Part shown: one piece after another, positions 36,652 through 44,983 of the stretch
Layout: each line of letters opens with the position of its first letter
Position numbering within the stretch: the stretch's first letter is position 1
From: Sedimentibacter hydroxybenzoicus DSM 7310
GTDB lineage: Bacteria > Bacillota > Clostridia > Tissierellales > Sedimentibacteraceae
Direction of reading: 5' to 3'
NCBI RefSeq assembly: GCF_013403245.1
Contig: NZ_JACBNQ010000001.1
Coordinates: 1-64,000 of the forward strand
Length of the DNA: 64,000 nt
Made by a program: the position numbers and the translations under genes
Notes under the pieces: model-generated
Database searches by the model: none
Told to the model about the DNA's origin: nothing
The model's input: only the letters and a program-made list of their open reading frames with translations

Positions 36652-37434
36652 TTACAGGATATCCTTATGTGCAAGATGCCCGGAAATTTTTTTAGCAGTA
36701 TCTATAACTATGTTTTTAATAATTTCAATGTACTCCATAGTCATACGCGTTGTTGGTCCTGATACGCTTATACCTGCAACGTACTTTCCTGTATAATCCT
36801 TTATCCCTACTGATAAACAACGTGCTCCGAGTTCACACTCTTCATCATCCAAAGCAAAGCCTTGTGCTTTTATATTTTCAAGTTCCCTTAACAGTTCGCT
36901 CTTAGATGTTATTGTATTAGGAGTCAGAGCTTTAAGTCCCTTTATTGCTATCATTTGATCCAGTTGCTTTGTGTCATAATTAAGAAGCATTATCTTTCCT
37001 ATACCTGTACTGTGAATAGGAGCAAGCTTGCCTATTCGCTGGGTTATTTTCAGCATACCATCAGGTCCGTCTATAACATCAATATATACAATTTCCATAT
37101 CCTGCTCAATAGCTAAGCATACAGATTCATTACATTTTTTTGAAAGCTCAGCCAAATATGGGTGTGCAATATCTCTAATACTTATTTGTGAACTTACAAG
37201 ACTTCCAATATACATAAATTTAAGGGTTAAAGAATATCTCAACGTAATAGGATCCTGATAAGCATATCCGGATTTCATCAAAGTATTAAGGAATCTCAAT
37301 GTAGTGCTGGCCGGCATATCTACCTTCAAAGCAATATCCTGAAGTCTTATCGGTTCTCTATGTAGAGCCATGGTTTCTATAATTTGTAATACCTTTTCAA
37401 CAGACTGATTATTCTTGACTAACTTTTCATTCAC
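36652..37434 (-). CDS. IclR-family transcriptional regulator
   Basis: A 260-residue regulator. The N-terminal winged helix (QSVEKVLQIIETMALHREPI, then LQDIALKVDMPASTTLRFLN) binds DNA. The C-terminal IclR effector domain (about 85-255) contains HSTGIGKIMLLNY and CLSVGIKDYTGKYVAGISVS, a pocket that in relatives binds small acids such as glyoxylate or pyruvate. GTG 37434 is chosen, with AAGGAGA six bases before it. It is divergent from the aminotransferase, and a 17-bp palindrome near its own start is copied near the aminotransferase start, so it probably represses both. AllR-like control by glyoxylate/allantoin metabolism is a possibility. Confidence 0.9.
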   Translation of the reverse strand: MNEKLVKNNQSVEKVLQIIETMALHREPIRLQDIALKVDMPASTTLRFLNTLMKSGYAYQDPITLRYSLTLKFMYIGSLVSSQISIRDIAHPYLAELSKKCNESVCLAIEQDMEIVYIDVIDGPDGMLKITQRIGKLAPIHSTGIGKIMLLNYDTKQLDQMIAIKGLKALTPNTITSKSELLRELENIKAQGFALDDEECELGARCLSVGIKDYTGKYVAGISVSGPTTRMTMEYIEIIKNIVIDTAKKISGHLAHKDIL

Positions 37435-37454
37435 AATAAATCTCCTTGAATATA

Positions 37455-37471
37455 ATTTTACTAGGTGAAAT
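37455..37471. promoter_or_regulatory. Candidate IclR operator 1
   Basis: ATTTTACTAGGTGAAAT, a 17-base near-palindrome with one mismatch, sits between a possible minus-strand -10 (TATAAT, 37487-37482) and the regulator start. It shares TAGGTGAAAT with operator 2. Confidence 0.6.
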
Positions 37472-37546
37472 TTTATCATGTATTATAAATAAAATCAATA
37501 TTAATTAATTTATAAAAATATTTAGAAGTTAATATTTATGTTTTTC

Positions 37547-37605
37547 TTGACACTGCAAAAATTATATAATATATTATAATAAAATTGAATTTCATTAGGT
37601 GAAAT
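37547..37605 (+). promoter_or_regulatory. Aminotransferase promoter with candidate IclR operator 2
   Basis: TTGACA (37547) and TATATT (37570) are 17 bases apart. A perfect palindrome, ATTTCATTAGGTGAAAT (37589-37605), covers the presumed transcription start region, the position for simple repression. It differs from operator 1 at only two bases. Confidence 0.65.
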
Positions 37606-37630
37606 CAAATAAATTCATAAGGAGCGTTAT

Positions 37631-38770
37631 ATGAAAAATAATAAGTTAGTTATGATACCAGGTCCTACTCCGACAGTGAGATCAATTACAGATCAGATGG
37701 GGAGAGAAACAGTAGCTTTTGGAGATCCTGCTTTTGTGAGAGATTTCAAAGAATTGGTTATTAACTTAAAAACCTTACTGAAGGCTGACGGTGAATGCTT
37801 CGTTGTTGCCGGTTCAGGTACACTGGCAATGGAAATGGCTGTTTCTAACGTGACAAAAAGAGGAGACAACATATTAATAGTTTCAAACGGATTTTTCGGA
37901 GACAGATTTATAGACATTTGCGAAAGAAAAGGATTAAATGTTGATTTATTGCAGGCAGCCTGGGGAGAAGTTATATCACCGGAAGAAATAGAAAGCAAAT
38001 TAAAAGAAAAGCATTATGCCGCAATTACCGTAACACATGTTGACACATCCACAGGTGCGGGTGCACCTATTCAGGAAATCGGAAAGATAATGAGAAATTA
38101 TCCTGATACGATTTATATAGTTGACGGAGTTGCAGCAACAGCGGGCGAAAGAGAATATGTAGATGATTACGGCATAGACATATTATTTACCGGATCACAA
38201 AAAGCATTTGGTGTAGCGCCCGGTCTTCTGATCCTATGGGCAGGTAAAAAAGCATTGGAAAGAAGAAAATCAATAGGAACAATTCCTGAATACTACGTAG
38301 ATTTTGAAAAATGGATACCGATAATGAACGACCCTGCAAAATACTTTGCTACGCCTGCAGTTAATATGATCTGGGCTTTAAAAGAGTCCGTTAGATTAAT
38401 AAACGAAGAGGGTGCAGAAGCAAGATACGACAGACATACAAAGGTGTCAGAAGCAATTAATAAGTCCCTTGAAGCAATAGGCTTTAAATTGCTTGCCAAT
38501 GAAAAAGACAGATGCTCAACTCTTTCTGTTGTTTTATATCCTGAAGGAATCAATGATCTGGAGTTCAGAACCAAATTAGCCGAAGAAGGAGTTATGGCTG
38601 CCGGTGCTTTAGCAGCTTATGCAGGAAAAGCATTCAGAGTAGGCCATATGGGAAATATTGATGACCACACAGTATATTCAACAATTGCAGCAATTGAAAG
38701 AACATTAATAAAATTAGGATACGAATATGAAAAAGGTATCGGATTAAAAACATTGCTTGAAAATATTTAA
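37631..38770 (+). CDS. Class V aminotransferase (glyoxylate/pyruvate type, PucG-like)
   Basis: A 379-residue PLP enzyme. MIPGPTPTVRSITDQMGRET is the classic start of alanine/serine-glyoxylate aminotransferases. GSGTLAMEMAV binds the cofactor phosphate, TVTHVDTSTGAGAPI is near the ring and FTGSQKAFGVAPGL contains Lys191, which forms the Schiff base. Candidates are serine-pyruvate or alanine-glyoxylate transamination, or ureidoglycine-glyoxylate aminotransferase (PucG). The last would fit the purine-degradation operon at 54.5 kb, but they are 17 kb apart and separately regulated. Controlled by the divergent IclR protein. AAGGAG precedes the ATG. Confidence 0.85.
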   Translation: MKNNKLVMIPGPTPTVRSITDQMGRETVAFGDPAFVRDFKELVINLKTLLKADGECFVVAGSGTLAMEMAVSNVTKRGDNILIVSNGFFGDRFIDICERKGLNVDLLQAAWGEVISPEEIESKLKEKHYAAITVTHVDTSTGAGAPIQEIGKIMRNYPDTIYIVDGVAATAGEREYVDDYGIDILFTGSQKAFGVAPGLLILWAGKKALERRKSIGTIPEYYVDFEKWIPIMNDPAKYFATPAVNMIWALKESVRLINEEGAEARYDRHTKVSEAINKSLEAIGFKLLANEKDRCSTLSVVLYPEGINDLEFRTKLAEEGVMAAGALAAYAGKAFRVGHMGNIDDHTVYSTIAAIERTLIKLGYEYEKGIGLKTLLENI

Positions 38771-38789
38771 AGTATACAAATAGTTTTTG

Positions 38790-38827
38790 ATACAGTATTC
38801 GACAATCTGGAATGTCGAATACTGTAT
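38790..38827. terminator. Inverted repeat between convergent genes
   Basis: Fifteen bases beginning ATACAGTATTCGACA are mirrored exactly after an 8-base loop (38813-38827). It lies 20 bases after the aminotransferase stop. No strong T-run follows, so terminator function is probable but not certain. Confidence 0.5.
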
Positions 38828-38885
38828 TTATGCGGATGTAAAACCTCTTTTGTTTATATGTTCAGGTATTGTGAGGAATCTTATT

Positions 38886-40469
38886 TTATTTGTATTTTTT
38901 CAGACCATTCCTTATCGAGTTTATAACACTTTCGTCCAAGTCGAGCCGATAATTCCTCGATATTGTTTTTTCCGGTTTTGTCGTATCGAAGTCCTGTCCG
39001 TTCCACAGTACAGCCAATTTTATTCTTTCATATTCTGCTATTTTATTAAACATATCATCAAACCAGAAAGGTTTATCTCCGCCTGCTTCCGCACAGCTGA
39101 ATTCCGTAATCATAAACGGATGTTCAAACTGACTTTCATATTCGTAATAGAAATGGTCATATGCTTCGTTAAAGCTTCTCCATGTTTCACCCTTATAATA
39201 ATTTCCTGTATTATAAGCGGTTAATCCGACTATATCAACGTATTCATCACCGGGATAATAATTCAGGTAATGATTGTATGCATAGTTTGGAAAATCTTTT
39301 TCGTTCGGATTCCAGATAAAAATTAAATTATTGACATCATGCTCTTTAAATTTATTATAAATGTATTTCCAGCAATCAATGTATAAATCGGTATCCTTGC
39401 CAATGTGAAAAGCAGAATACGTCACCCAGCCTCCGTTCATTTCATTATTTAATCTGAAAAGCACAGGGAAATTATACTCCTTGAAGCCGATTGCAAGATC
39501 ATTTAAATAATCATCATACTTACCGTCAAGTATGTCTAATGTAATATCCTTTTCTTTGCCGTCTATTTTATCCATTGTATAAAGAGTGTACTCAACAACC
39601 TTGTTATGCTTCTTTGCATTATTCATTTGTTCTTGCTTATAGGGCAGTTCAAATCTATTGTACAACAGTACCACGGGGAAATTATAATCGAACATTTCCT
39701 CTAAAATTTTCAGGTTTTCATCATGGGCGGGAAACAGCGGCTCAAATATACCAAAGCTTAAGCTTTTATTGTTGATGAAATATTTATCATAAAATTGCTG
39801 AGTGAGAGTATCAAATTTTTTCTTAACCGGTTTAAATATCTTATTAGATTTCATTTCGTAGTTTTTATCTATAAACCTAAACATAGGCATAATATGATTT
39901 ATATCTATGGATTGGGATGATTTGATAAATACAGTTACTATTTCAACCTTGCTTCTCTCAAATGCAATTGTGGCATAATAATTTTTGTCGTTTAAATCAT
40001 TTGATGTTCTTTCATAAAAGGTAACGTGAGTATTAATTCCGTGGTATTTCTCATCGTATTCTTCGGTGATTTTAAACTCGGAATTTTCTTTAATACCCTT
40101 ATTACCGTAATTATTATAGATCTCATTCGAATCCAGCGTACCTGCAAAATTATCATACAACACATCAATAACTAAATTATCTGATTCAAATCTGCTTTTT
40201 ACGCTTATGATATCTTCGTTTAAGCTTAAAGTATTTAACAGAACTATTTCATACCCGTAAGGGTTGTTCGTATATATGTTGTATTCATCAGAATAAGCAG
40301 AAAGTTTTGTAATGTATGAATTAGTCACTTGAACCTCTGCAGTCTGAAATTCAAAGGCATAAAAATCATCCGGCTCTGCATTTTTTTCAAAATAGCTTTT
40401 AGAAAATAAATATATTAAGACACCGGCAACTATTGGAAGAGTTATTATAATAATTGTCTTTAACTTCAT
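38886..40469 (-). CDS. Glycoside hydrolase family 26-like, membrane-anchored
   Basis: A 527-residue protein with one N-terminal transmembrane segment (IIIITLPIVAGVLIYLF). Residues about 30-230 are a beta-rich region without a recognised domain. The C-terminal GH26-type barrel has RLNNEMNGGWVTY (acid/base Glu, about residue 342) and FMITEFSCAEAGGD (nucleophile Glu, about residue 453), with FIWNPNEKDFPNYAY between. GH26 enzymes cut beta-mannan or mixed-linkage glucans; here the target may be the cell's own exopolysaccharide since the enzyme is anchored and alone. ATG 40469 is used, with AAGAGGTG before it. Monocistronic. Confidence 0.82.
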   Translation of the reverse strand: MKLKTIIIITLPIVAGVLIYLFSKSYFEKNAEPDDFYAFEFQTAEVQVTNSYITKLSAYSDEYNIYTNNPYGYEIVLLNTLSLNEDIISVKSRFESDNLVIDVLYDNFAGTLDSNEIYNNYGNKGIKENSEFKITEEYDEKYHGINTHVTFYERTSNDLNDKNYYATIAFERSKVEIVTVFIKSSQSIDINHIMPMFRFIDKNYEMKSNKIFKPVKKKFDTLTQQFYDKYFINNKSLSFGIFEPLFPAHDENLKILEEMFDYNFPVVLLYNRFELPYKQEQMNNAKKHNKVVEYTLYTMDKIDGKEKDITLDILDGKYDDYLNDLAIGFKEYNFPVLFRLNNEMNGGWVTYSAFHIGKDTDLYIDCWKYIYNKFKEHDVNNLIFIWNPNEKDFPNYAYNHYLNYYPGDEYVDIVGLTAYNTGNYYKGETWRSFNEAYDHFYYEYESQFEHPFMITEFSCAEAGGDKPFWFDDMFNKIAEYERIKLAVLWNGQDFDTTKPEKTISRNYRLDLDESVINSIRNGLKKYK

Positions 40470-40631
40470 TAGCACCTCTTAAATGTTGTATTTATATTTA
40501 TTATTAATCTACAACTGTTTTTTATTCTTAACCTTAATTTAGTTATAAAACCTCTAAAAACCTCTTTTAAATTTTAGAAATTATGATATAATAGAACATA
40601 GGTTCGAATTAAATGTGAGGAGGTTTGAATT

Positions 40632-41338
40632 TTGGCTCAAATAATAATGCATATAGATGTAAATTCGGCATTTTTAAGCTGGACTGCCGCATATGAAAAA
40701 CAAATGGGAATTGACAGAGATATAAGAGAAGTAGCTTCTGTAATAGGAGGAAAAGAAGAAAGTCGTCACGGCATTGTGCTGGCAAAATCTGTTATTGCTA
40801 AAAAGTTTAAAATTCAGACCGGAATGTCATTGATGGAGGCAAGAAAGCTTTGCCCTAATTTACTTGTTGTTCCTCCGAATTACAGCATATATGTAAGAGC
40901 AAGCAAGATACTCAGGGATTATCTCACAACATACACTCCTGATGTCAGGGTTTTCGGTATAGATGAATGCTTTTTAAGATTTACGGATTTGAAGCGTGAA
41001 GAAGCACTTAAATTAGCTTATTAGCGTATTTTACCGATTGTACCAGAGACATTTATAAAAATATTTGCAGTTTATTTGATGAACTGTGGGATAAGAGTCC
41101 AATCAGACAGCTTGGGGTTTCTGTTTCGGATCTTGAATTTTCAAATGTTAAGCAATTAAACATTTTTCAGGATGAGTTGAGTGTAAAAAATGAATTGTTG
41201 GATAAAGCTGTTGATAAAATAAGAGCTAAATTCGGTGATGAAGCTATAATGAGAGGAGTTTTCGCCAACAGTGATTTAAAGCCAATTTTGGGCGGATATC
41301 CGGACGATGAACATCCGGGAATAAGCAGTATTCTATAG
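40632..41338 (+). pseudogene. Y-family DNA polymerase (DinB/UmuC-like), internally deleted
   Basis: The first part (40632-41024, 130 residues, TTG start after AGGAGG) is the normal N-terminus: MHIDVNSAFLSW with a catalytic Asp, and VRVFGIDECFLRFTDLK with the catalytic Asp-Glu pair. It then stops after EALKLAY. From 41033, shifted to another frame, the reading resumes as TDCTRDIYKNICSLFDELWD, then SPIRQLGVSVSDLEFSN, and ends FANSDLKPILGGYPDDEHPG-ISSIL at 41338, the C-terminal little-finger domain. About 180 residues (rest of palm, thumb, part of finger domain) are missing compared with the usual 400 or so. A deletion with frame change is the simplest explanation. The gene cannot make an intact polymerase. 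Confidence 0.85.
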
Positions 41339-41554
41339 AGGGTGAAGAATATGAAAATGACAGTAGAATATGGTTCCTTTTTAAGAAGTAAATTTCACCG
41401 GATATTAACGCTTTGACGTAAAAGTCACCAAAGTTTGACTATTGTAATCAAAGATATGAGATGCTATAATTGTGGACATAAGTAAAACTAAATTGGGATG
41501 TATCCGCATATATATGCGGAGGACGGGCTATGCCCTTATTTAAGAGGTGTAATT
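41339..41554 (+). promoter_or_regulatory. Promoter region of sigI
   Basis: A tiny frame at 41351-41415 (21 codons, MKMTVEYGSFL...) follows the pseudogene and may be another remnant. TTGTAA (41442-41447) and TATAAT (41465-41470) with TGC before it form a 17-base-spaced extended -10 promoter for the sigI operon. A pair of GACGTAAAAGTC-like dyads lies upstream. Confidence 0.5.
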
Positions 41555-42271
41555 GTGAGTGAAACAGATATATTGGCAGTGAATGCTAAAAACGATGAAG
41601 ATGTAATGAACAATTTAATTATTCAATATGAAAACTTCATATTGAGGTGCGCATCTGCAGCAGCTCGCAGTTATATTTCAAAAAGTGATGATGAATGGTC
41701 AATTGCTATGGCGGCTTTTTCAGAAGCGGTAAAAAAATATTCCTCAGATAAAGGAAGCTTTATAAACTTTGCGGAATTAGTTATAAGAAGGAGAATTATT
41801 GACTACATAAGGAGCAAATCGAGATTTGCATCGGAGATAACTGTAAAACCGTCTATTTTTGAATCTGAAGCAGAGGATGAGCAGGATTATGCCATGCAGT
41901 CGGAGGTTGCTAAAAAAGTTATATCCGAAGAGGACAACTCCTTAAAAATGGAGATACATCTTATTAACGAGATTTTTGAAGCGTATGGCTTTTCGTTTAT
42001 GGATTTAACGGAATGTTCTCCAAAGGCAAATAAAACCAAGAAAGCTTGTGCAAAAGCAGTCGTTTATATGATTAATAATCCTATACTTGTAAGCGAGATG
42101 AAAATAAAGAGGCAGCTTCCTTTAAGTTTGATTGAAAGAAACACAAGAATACCCCGAAAATTATTGGAACGTCACCGAAAATATATAGTAGCGGCAGTAG
42201 AAATAATGTCTGGAGATTATCCTTATTTATCTGAGTATATGGGATATATTCGTGAGGAGTTAGAAAAATGA
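41555..42271 (+). CDS. sigI: RNA polymerase sigma factor SigI
   Basis: A 238-residue sigma factor of the SigI group. Region 2 is about residues 15-95 (NLIIQYENFILRCASAAARS, IAMAAFSEAVKKYSSDKGSF, VIRRRIIDYIRSKSRF). The C-terminal SigI-type DNA-binding part includes RQLPLSLIERNTRIPRKLLE and RHRKYIVAAVEIMSGDYPYL. GTG 41555 is chosen since AAGAGGTG lies five bases upstream. Its stop overlaps the rsgI start by four bases (ATGA). In Bacillus SigI serves heat and envelope stress, and in cellulolytic clostridia it controls polysaccharide enzymes; the nearby GH26 gene is a possible but unproven target. Confidence 0.92.
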   Translation: MSETDILAVNAKNDEDVMNNLIIQYENFILRCASAAARSYISKSDDEWSIAMAAFSEAVKKYSSDKGSFINFAELVIRRRIIDYIRSKSRFASEITVKPSIFESEAEDEQDYAMQSEVAKKVISEEDNSLKMEIHLINEIFEAYGFSFMDLTECSPKANKTKKACAKAVVYMINNPILVSEMKIKRQLPLSLIERNTRIPRKLLERHRKYIVAAVEIMSGDYPYLSEYMGYIREELEK

Positions 42272-42873
42272 AAGCAGTAGTTGTAGAAATTAAAGACAAG
42301 TTTGTAGCTGTTTTATCCGATGATGGCTGTATATCAAAAATTAAAAACAAAAATTATATTATCGGGCAGGAAATAATACTTAAAAATAATCTTAAATATA
42401 TTAAAATCGCAGCTTCGTCAGCAGCCTGTTTAATATTGTTTATAACTCCGGTATGGGCATATTTAACTCCTTATTCTTACGTAAGCTTAGATATCAATCC
42501 GTCTTTCGAATTCTCAATAAACAGATTTGACAGGGTGCTTCAGGTTAATGCAATCAATGATGACGGACGTGATACTGTTGAGCACATCGATATTTCCAAA
42601 CTTAAGAATAAGGAAATCGGAGAAGCCGTTAAAAATGTGTTAACTGAATTAAAGGGACAAGGTTATTTAAACAATGCTAAGGAAGACGGTGTAGTAGTTG
42701 CTGCATCAAGCAAAAGTCAGGAAAAAACAGATAAGCTCACATCGGCTCTGAAGCTTGCCGTAGAAGAAATAAATATTAAATCAGATAAGGATGATAGCTA
42801 TAACAATAAAAAGGATAAAACAAACGAAAGAAATAAAGAAGATAAGTCGAATTCCAAAGAAAAAAGAGATTAG
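42268..42873 (+). CDS. rsgI: RsgI-type membrane anti-sigma factor, short form
   Basis: A 201-residue protein. The cytoplasmic RsgI N-terminal domain (residues 1-50, VVEIKDKFVAVLSDDGCISK) binds SigI. One transmembrane helix follows (AASSAACLILFITPVWAYL, about 50-68). The extracellular conserved segment is PYSYVSLDINPSFEFSINRF, after which comes a helical region and a lysine/asparagine-rich tail. RsgI proteins of cellulolytic clostridia carry carbohydrate-binding domains here; this one has none. SLDINPSFEF corresponds to the region reported to undergo self-cleavage in RsgI proteins. Coupled to sigI by ATGA overlap. Confidence 0.9.
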   Translation: MKAVVVEIKDKFVAVLSDDGCISKIKNKNYIIGQEIILKNNLKYIKIAASSAACLILFITPVWAYLTPYSYVSLDINPSFEFSINRFDRVLQVNAINDDGRDTVEHIDISKLKNKEIGEAVKNVLTELKGQGYLNNAKEDGVVVAASSKSQEKTDKLTSALKLAVEEINIKSDKDDSYNNKKDKTNERNKEDKSNSKEKRD

Positions 42874-42918
42874 ACCTGCTACGACAGCTAAACAGGTGGG
42901 ATTTTTCAGCAATCTAAA

Positions 42919-43000
42919 TTGACAATCGTTTAAACGTATAGTATTATAATTTATGCAGGCGAGAACCTGTGGGACGCAATTGTTCCACAGGTATTTTTGC
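42919..43000 (+). promoter_or_regulatory. Promoter and attenuator-like leader of ABC-F gene
   Basis: TTGACA (42919) with 17 bases to TATTAT (42942) is the promoter. A terminator hairpin follows almost at once: ACCTGTGG (42965) to CCACAGGT (42992), then ATTTTT. Upstream CAGG (42956-42959) can pair with the CCTG of the terminator's left arm (42966-42969), an alternative fold. This is the layout of leaders that control ABC-F resistance genes by attenuation. A family A repeat half (43001-43024) sits between this and the gene. Confidence 0.55.
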
Positions 43001-43040
43001 ACTTACAGCATAAGCGACTGACACTATATGAGGTTATGTT

Positions 43041-44972
43041 ATGATAGAGATAGGTATCAGCAGTCTAACTAAAGTATATGGTACAAACAAAATATTTGAA
43101 AATGTTACATTTGATGTTAAGACAAAGGACAGAATTGGATTAATAGGACGTAATGGCACCGGTAAATCAACACTTCTAAAAATAATAGCGGGATATGAGG
43201 ATTATCAAAACGGCCAGGTATTTATGAAAAAGAACTTAACCATAGGCTATTTGAGTCAGATACCAAATTACGAAGATAATAATACAGTGCTTGATGTATT
43301 GAATGAAGCATTTGAAAATTTGCATGAAATAAAAAAAGAGATGGATAAAATTGAAAAGACATTTGATTGTTTATCAGGGGATGAGCTTCAAGCTGCAATA
43401 TATAAGTACAGCTCGTTGCACGATTCTTATGAATTATCCGGTGGTTATAATATCAATGAAAAGATAAACAGAATATTATTTGGCTTGGAAATATCGGAAA
43501 GTATGCAGAGAATGGAGTTTAATAAGCTTAGCGGCGGAGAAAAAACGAAAATTGTTTTAGGTAAAATTTTACTTGAAGAACCTGAACTCTTACTGCTGGA
43601 TGAACCTTCTAATCATCTTGATATTAAATCAGTTGAATGGCTTGAAGGATATTTGAGTACATATAGCGGAACAATCGTAGCAGTTTCCCACGACAGGTAT
43701 TTTCTTGACAGGGTTGTCAATAAAATTGTTGAGCTTGAATCTGATGGAGCACAAATTTACTTTGGGAATTATTCAAAGTATGTTGCCGAAAAGGAACTTA
43801 GATTTTTACAGGCAATGAAGGATTATGAAAATCAGCAGAATAAAATTAAGAAGATGGAAGAGCAAATACAAAGATACCGCATATGGGGAGAAATGCGTGA
43901 CAGTGATAAAATGTATAAAAGAGCCAAAGAATTAGAAAAGCGGCTTGAGAAAATTGACAAATTGGATAAACCCTTTATAGATAAAAGAACTGCTAACTTC
44001 AAAATTATTTCCGTTGAAAGAACGGGTAAGGAAGTTATTAAAGTAAGTGGTATCGAAAAAACATATGATAAAAAATTATTCAGTGATGTAAGCTTTACGC
44101 TTTTTTTCAATGACAGCATGTGCATTTTAGGAGAAAACGGAACAGGGAAAACAACCATATTAAAAATAATATTAAATGAAGACGAACCGGATTCAGGAGA
44201 TGTACAAATCGGTTCAAACGTTAAAATAGGATATTTGTCTCAGGAAGTAAACTTTGAGAATGAAGATGTTTCCATAGTGGATTATTTTTCATATTATTAT
44301 GGAATTTCTTTAAGAGAAGCAAGGACTGAACTGGCAAAAATATTATTTACCGGTGAGGATGTATTTAAACGTATAAACACGTTGTCTGGAGGTGAAAAGT
44401 CAAGGTTGAAGCTGGGCATGTTAATGTATGAAAATGTTAATACATTAATATTGGATGAGCCCACAAACCATCTGGATATAGAATCAAGAGAGGTATTGGA
44501 AGAAAGCTTAATCAATTATGCAGGCACCTTGCTTTTTGTATCTCATGACAGATATTTCGTAGATAAAATAGCAACCTGCATAGGTGAGTTAGAAAATAAG
44601 GAATTTAAGCTGTACAATTTTGATTACGAAGGATATAAACAGGAAAAACAAAGAATTTCAGAAAGACAACAAGTTGAACATGCGGAAATAAAAAAAGAAA
44701 AAACCGTTTCACAAAACAAAGAGAATATGTTAAGAAAAAAGGAAGAGCAAAAAGCTAAAGAAAAGGCGAAAAGAGATTATATAAAGCTTGAAAACAGTAT
44801 ATTAGAGACGGAAAATAAAATAATTGAATTTGAAAATATTCTGAATTTAAGCTCTGATGAATGTGATTTAGATACATACAATAATATTTATAATGAATAT
44901 ACACTTTTAAAAGAGGAAATAGATAAAATGTATTCTGCTTTAGAAAAGCTGCACACAGAAATAGAAGGGTAA
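43041..44972 (+). CDS. ABC-F family ATPase (YdiF/Uup-like)
   Basis: A 643-residue soluble protein with two ABC domains and no membrane part. Domain 1: GLIGRNGTGKSTLLKII (Walker A), KLSGGEKTKIVLGKILL and ELLLLDEPSNHLDIKSVEWL. Domain 2: CILGENGTGKTTILKII, TLSGGEKSRLKLGMLM and TLILDEPTNHLDIESREVL. The inter-domain linker (about residues 240-310) is the P-site tRNA interaction motif. A C-terminal charged coiled coil (about 540-643) resembles YdiF/Uup. ABC-F proteins act on stalled ribosomes, as translation factors or in antibiotic resistance. The attenuator-like leader hints at the latter. It is followed by the CDF gene after 11 bases. Confidence 0.9.
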   Translation: MIEIGISSLTKVYGTNKIFENVTFDVKTKDRIGLIGRNGTGKSTLLKIIAGYEDYQNGQVFMKKNLTIGYLSQIPNYEDNNTVLDVLNEAFENLHEIKKEMDKIEKTFDCLSGDELQAAIYKYSSLHDSYELSGGYNINEKINRILFGLEISESMQRMEFNKLSGGEKTKIVLGKILLEEPELLLLDEPSNHLDIKSVEWLEGYLSTYSGTIVAVSHDRYFLDRVVNKIVELESDGAQIYFGNYSKYVAEKELRFLQAMKDYENQQNKIKKMEEQIQRYRIWGEMRDSDKMYKRAKELEKRLEKIDKLDKPFIDKRTANFKIISVERTGKEVIKVSGIEKTYDKKLFSDVSFTLFFNDSMCILGENGTGKTTILKIILNEDEPDSGDVQIGSNVKIGYLSQEVNFENEDVSIVDYFSYYYGISLREARTELAKILFTGEDVFKRINTLSGGEKSRLKLGMLMYENVNTLILDEPTNHLDIESREVLEESLINYAGTLLFVSHDRYFVDKIATCIGELENKEFKLYNFDYEGYKQEKQRISERQQVEHAEIKKEKTVSQNKENMLRKKEEQKAKEKAKRDYIKLENSILETENKIIEFENILNLSSDECDLDTYNNIYNEYTLLKEEIDKMYSALEKLHTEIEG

Positions 44973-44983
44973 TAATAGTAAAT

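Noticed and set aside
41435-41470. TTGACT with TATAAT before sigI as the promoter pair
   Set aside because: The spacing is 24 bases, too long for a vegetative promoter; TTGTAA at 17 bases fits better.
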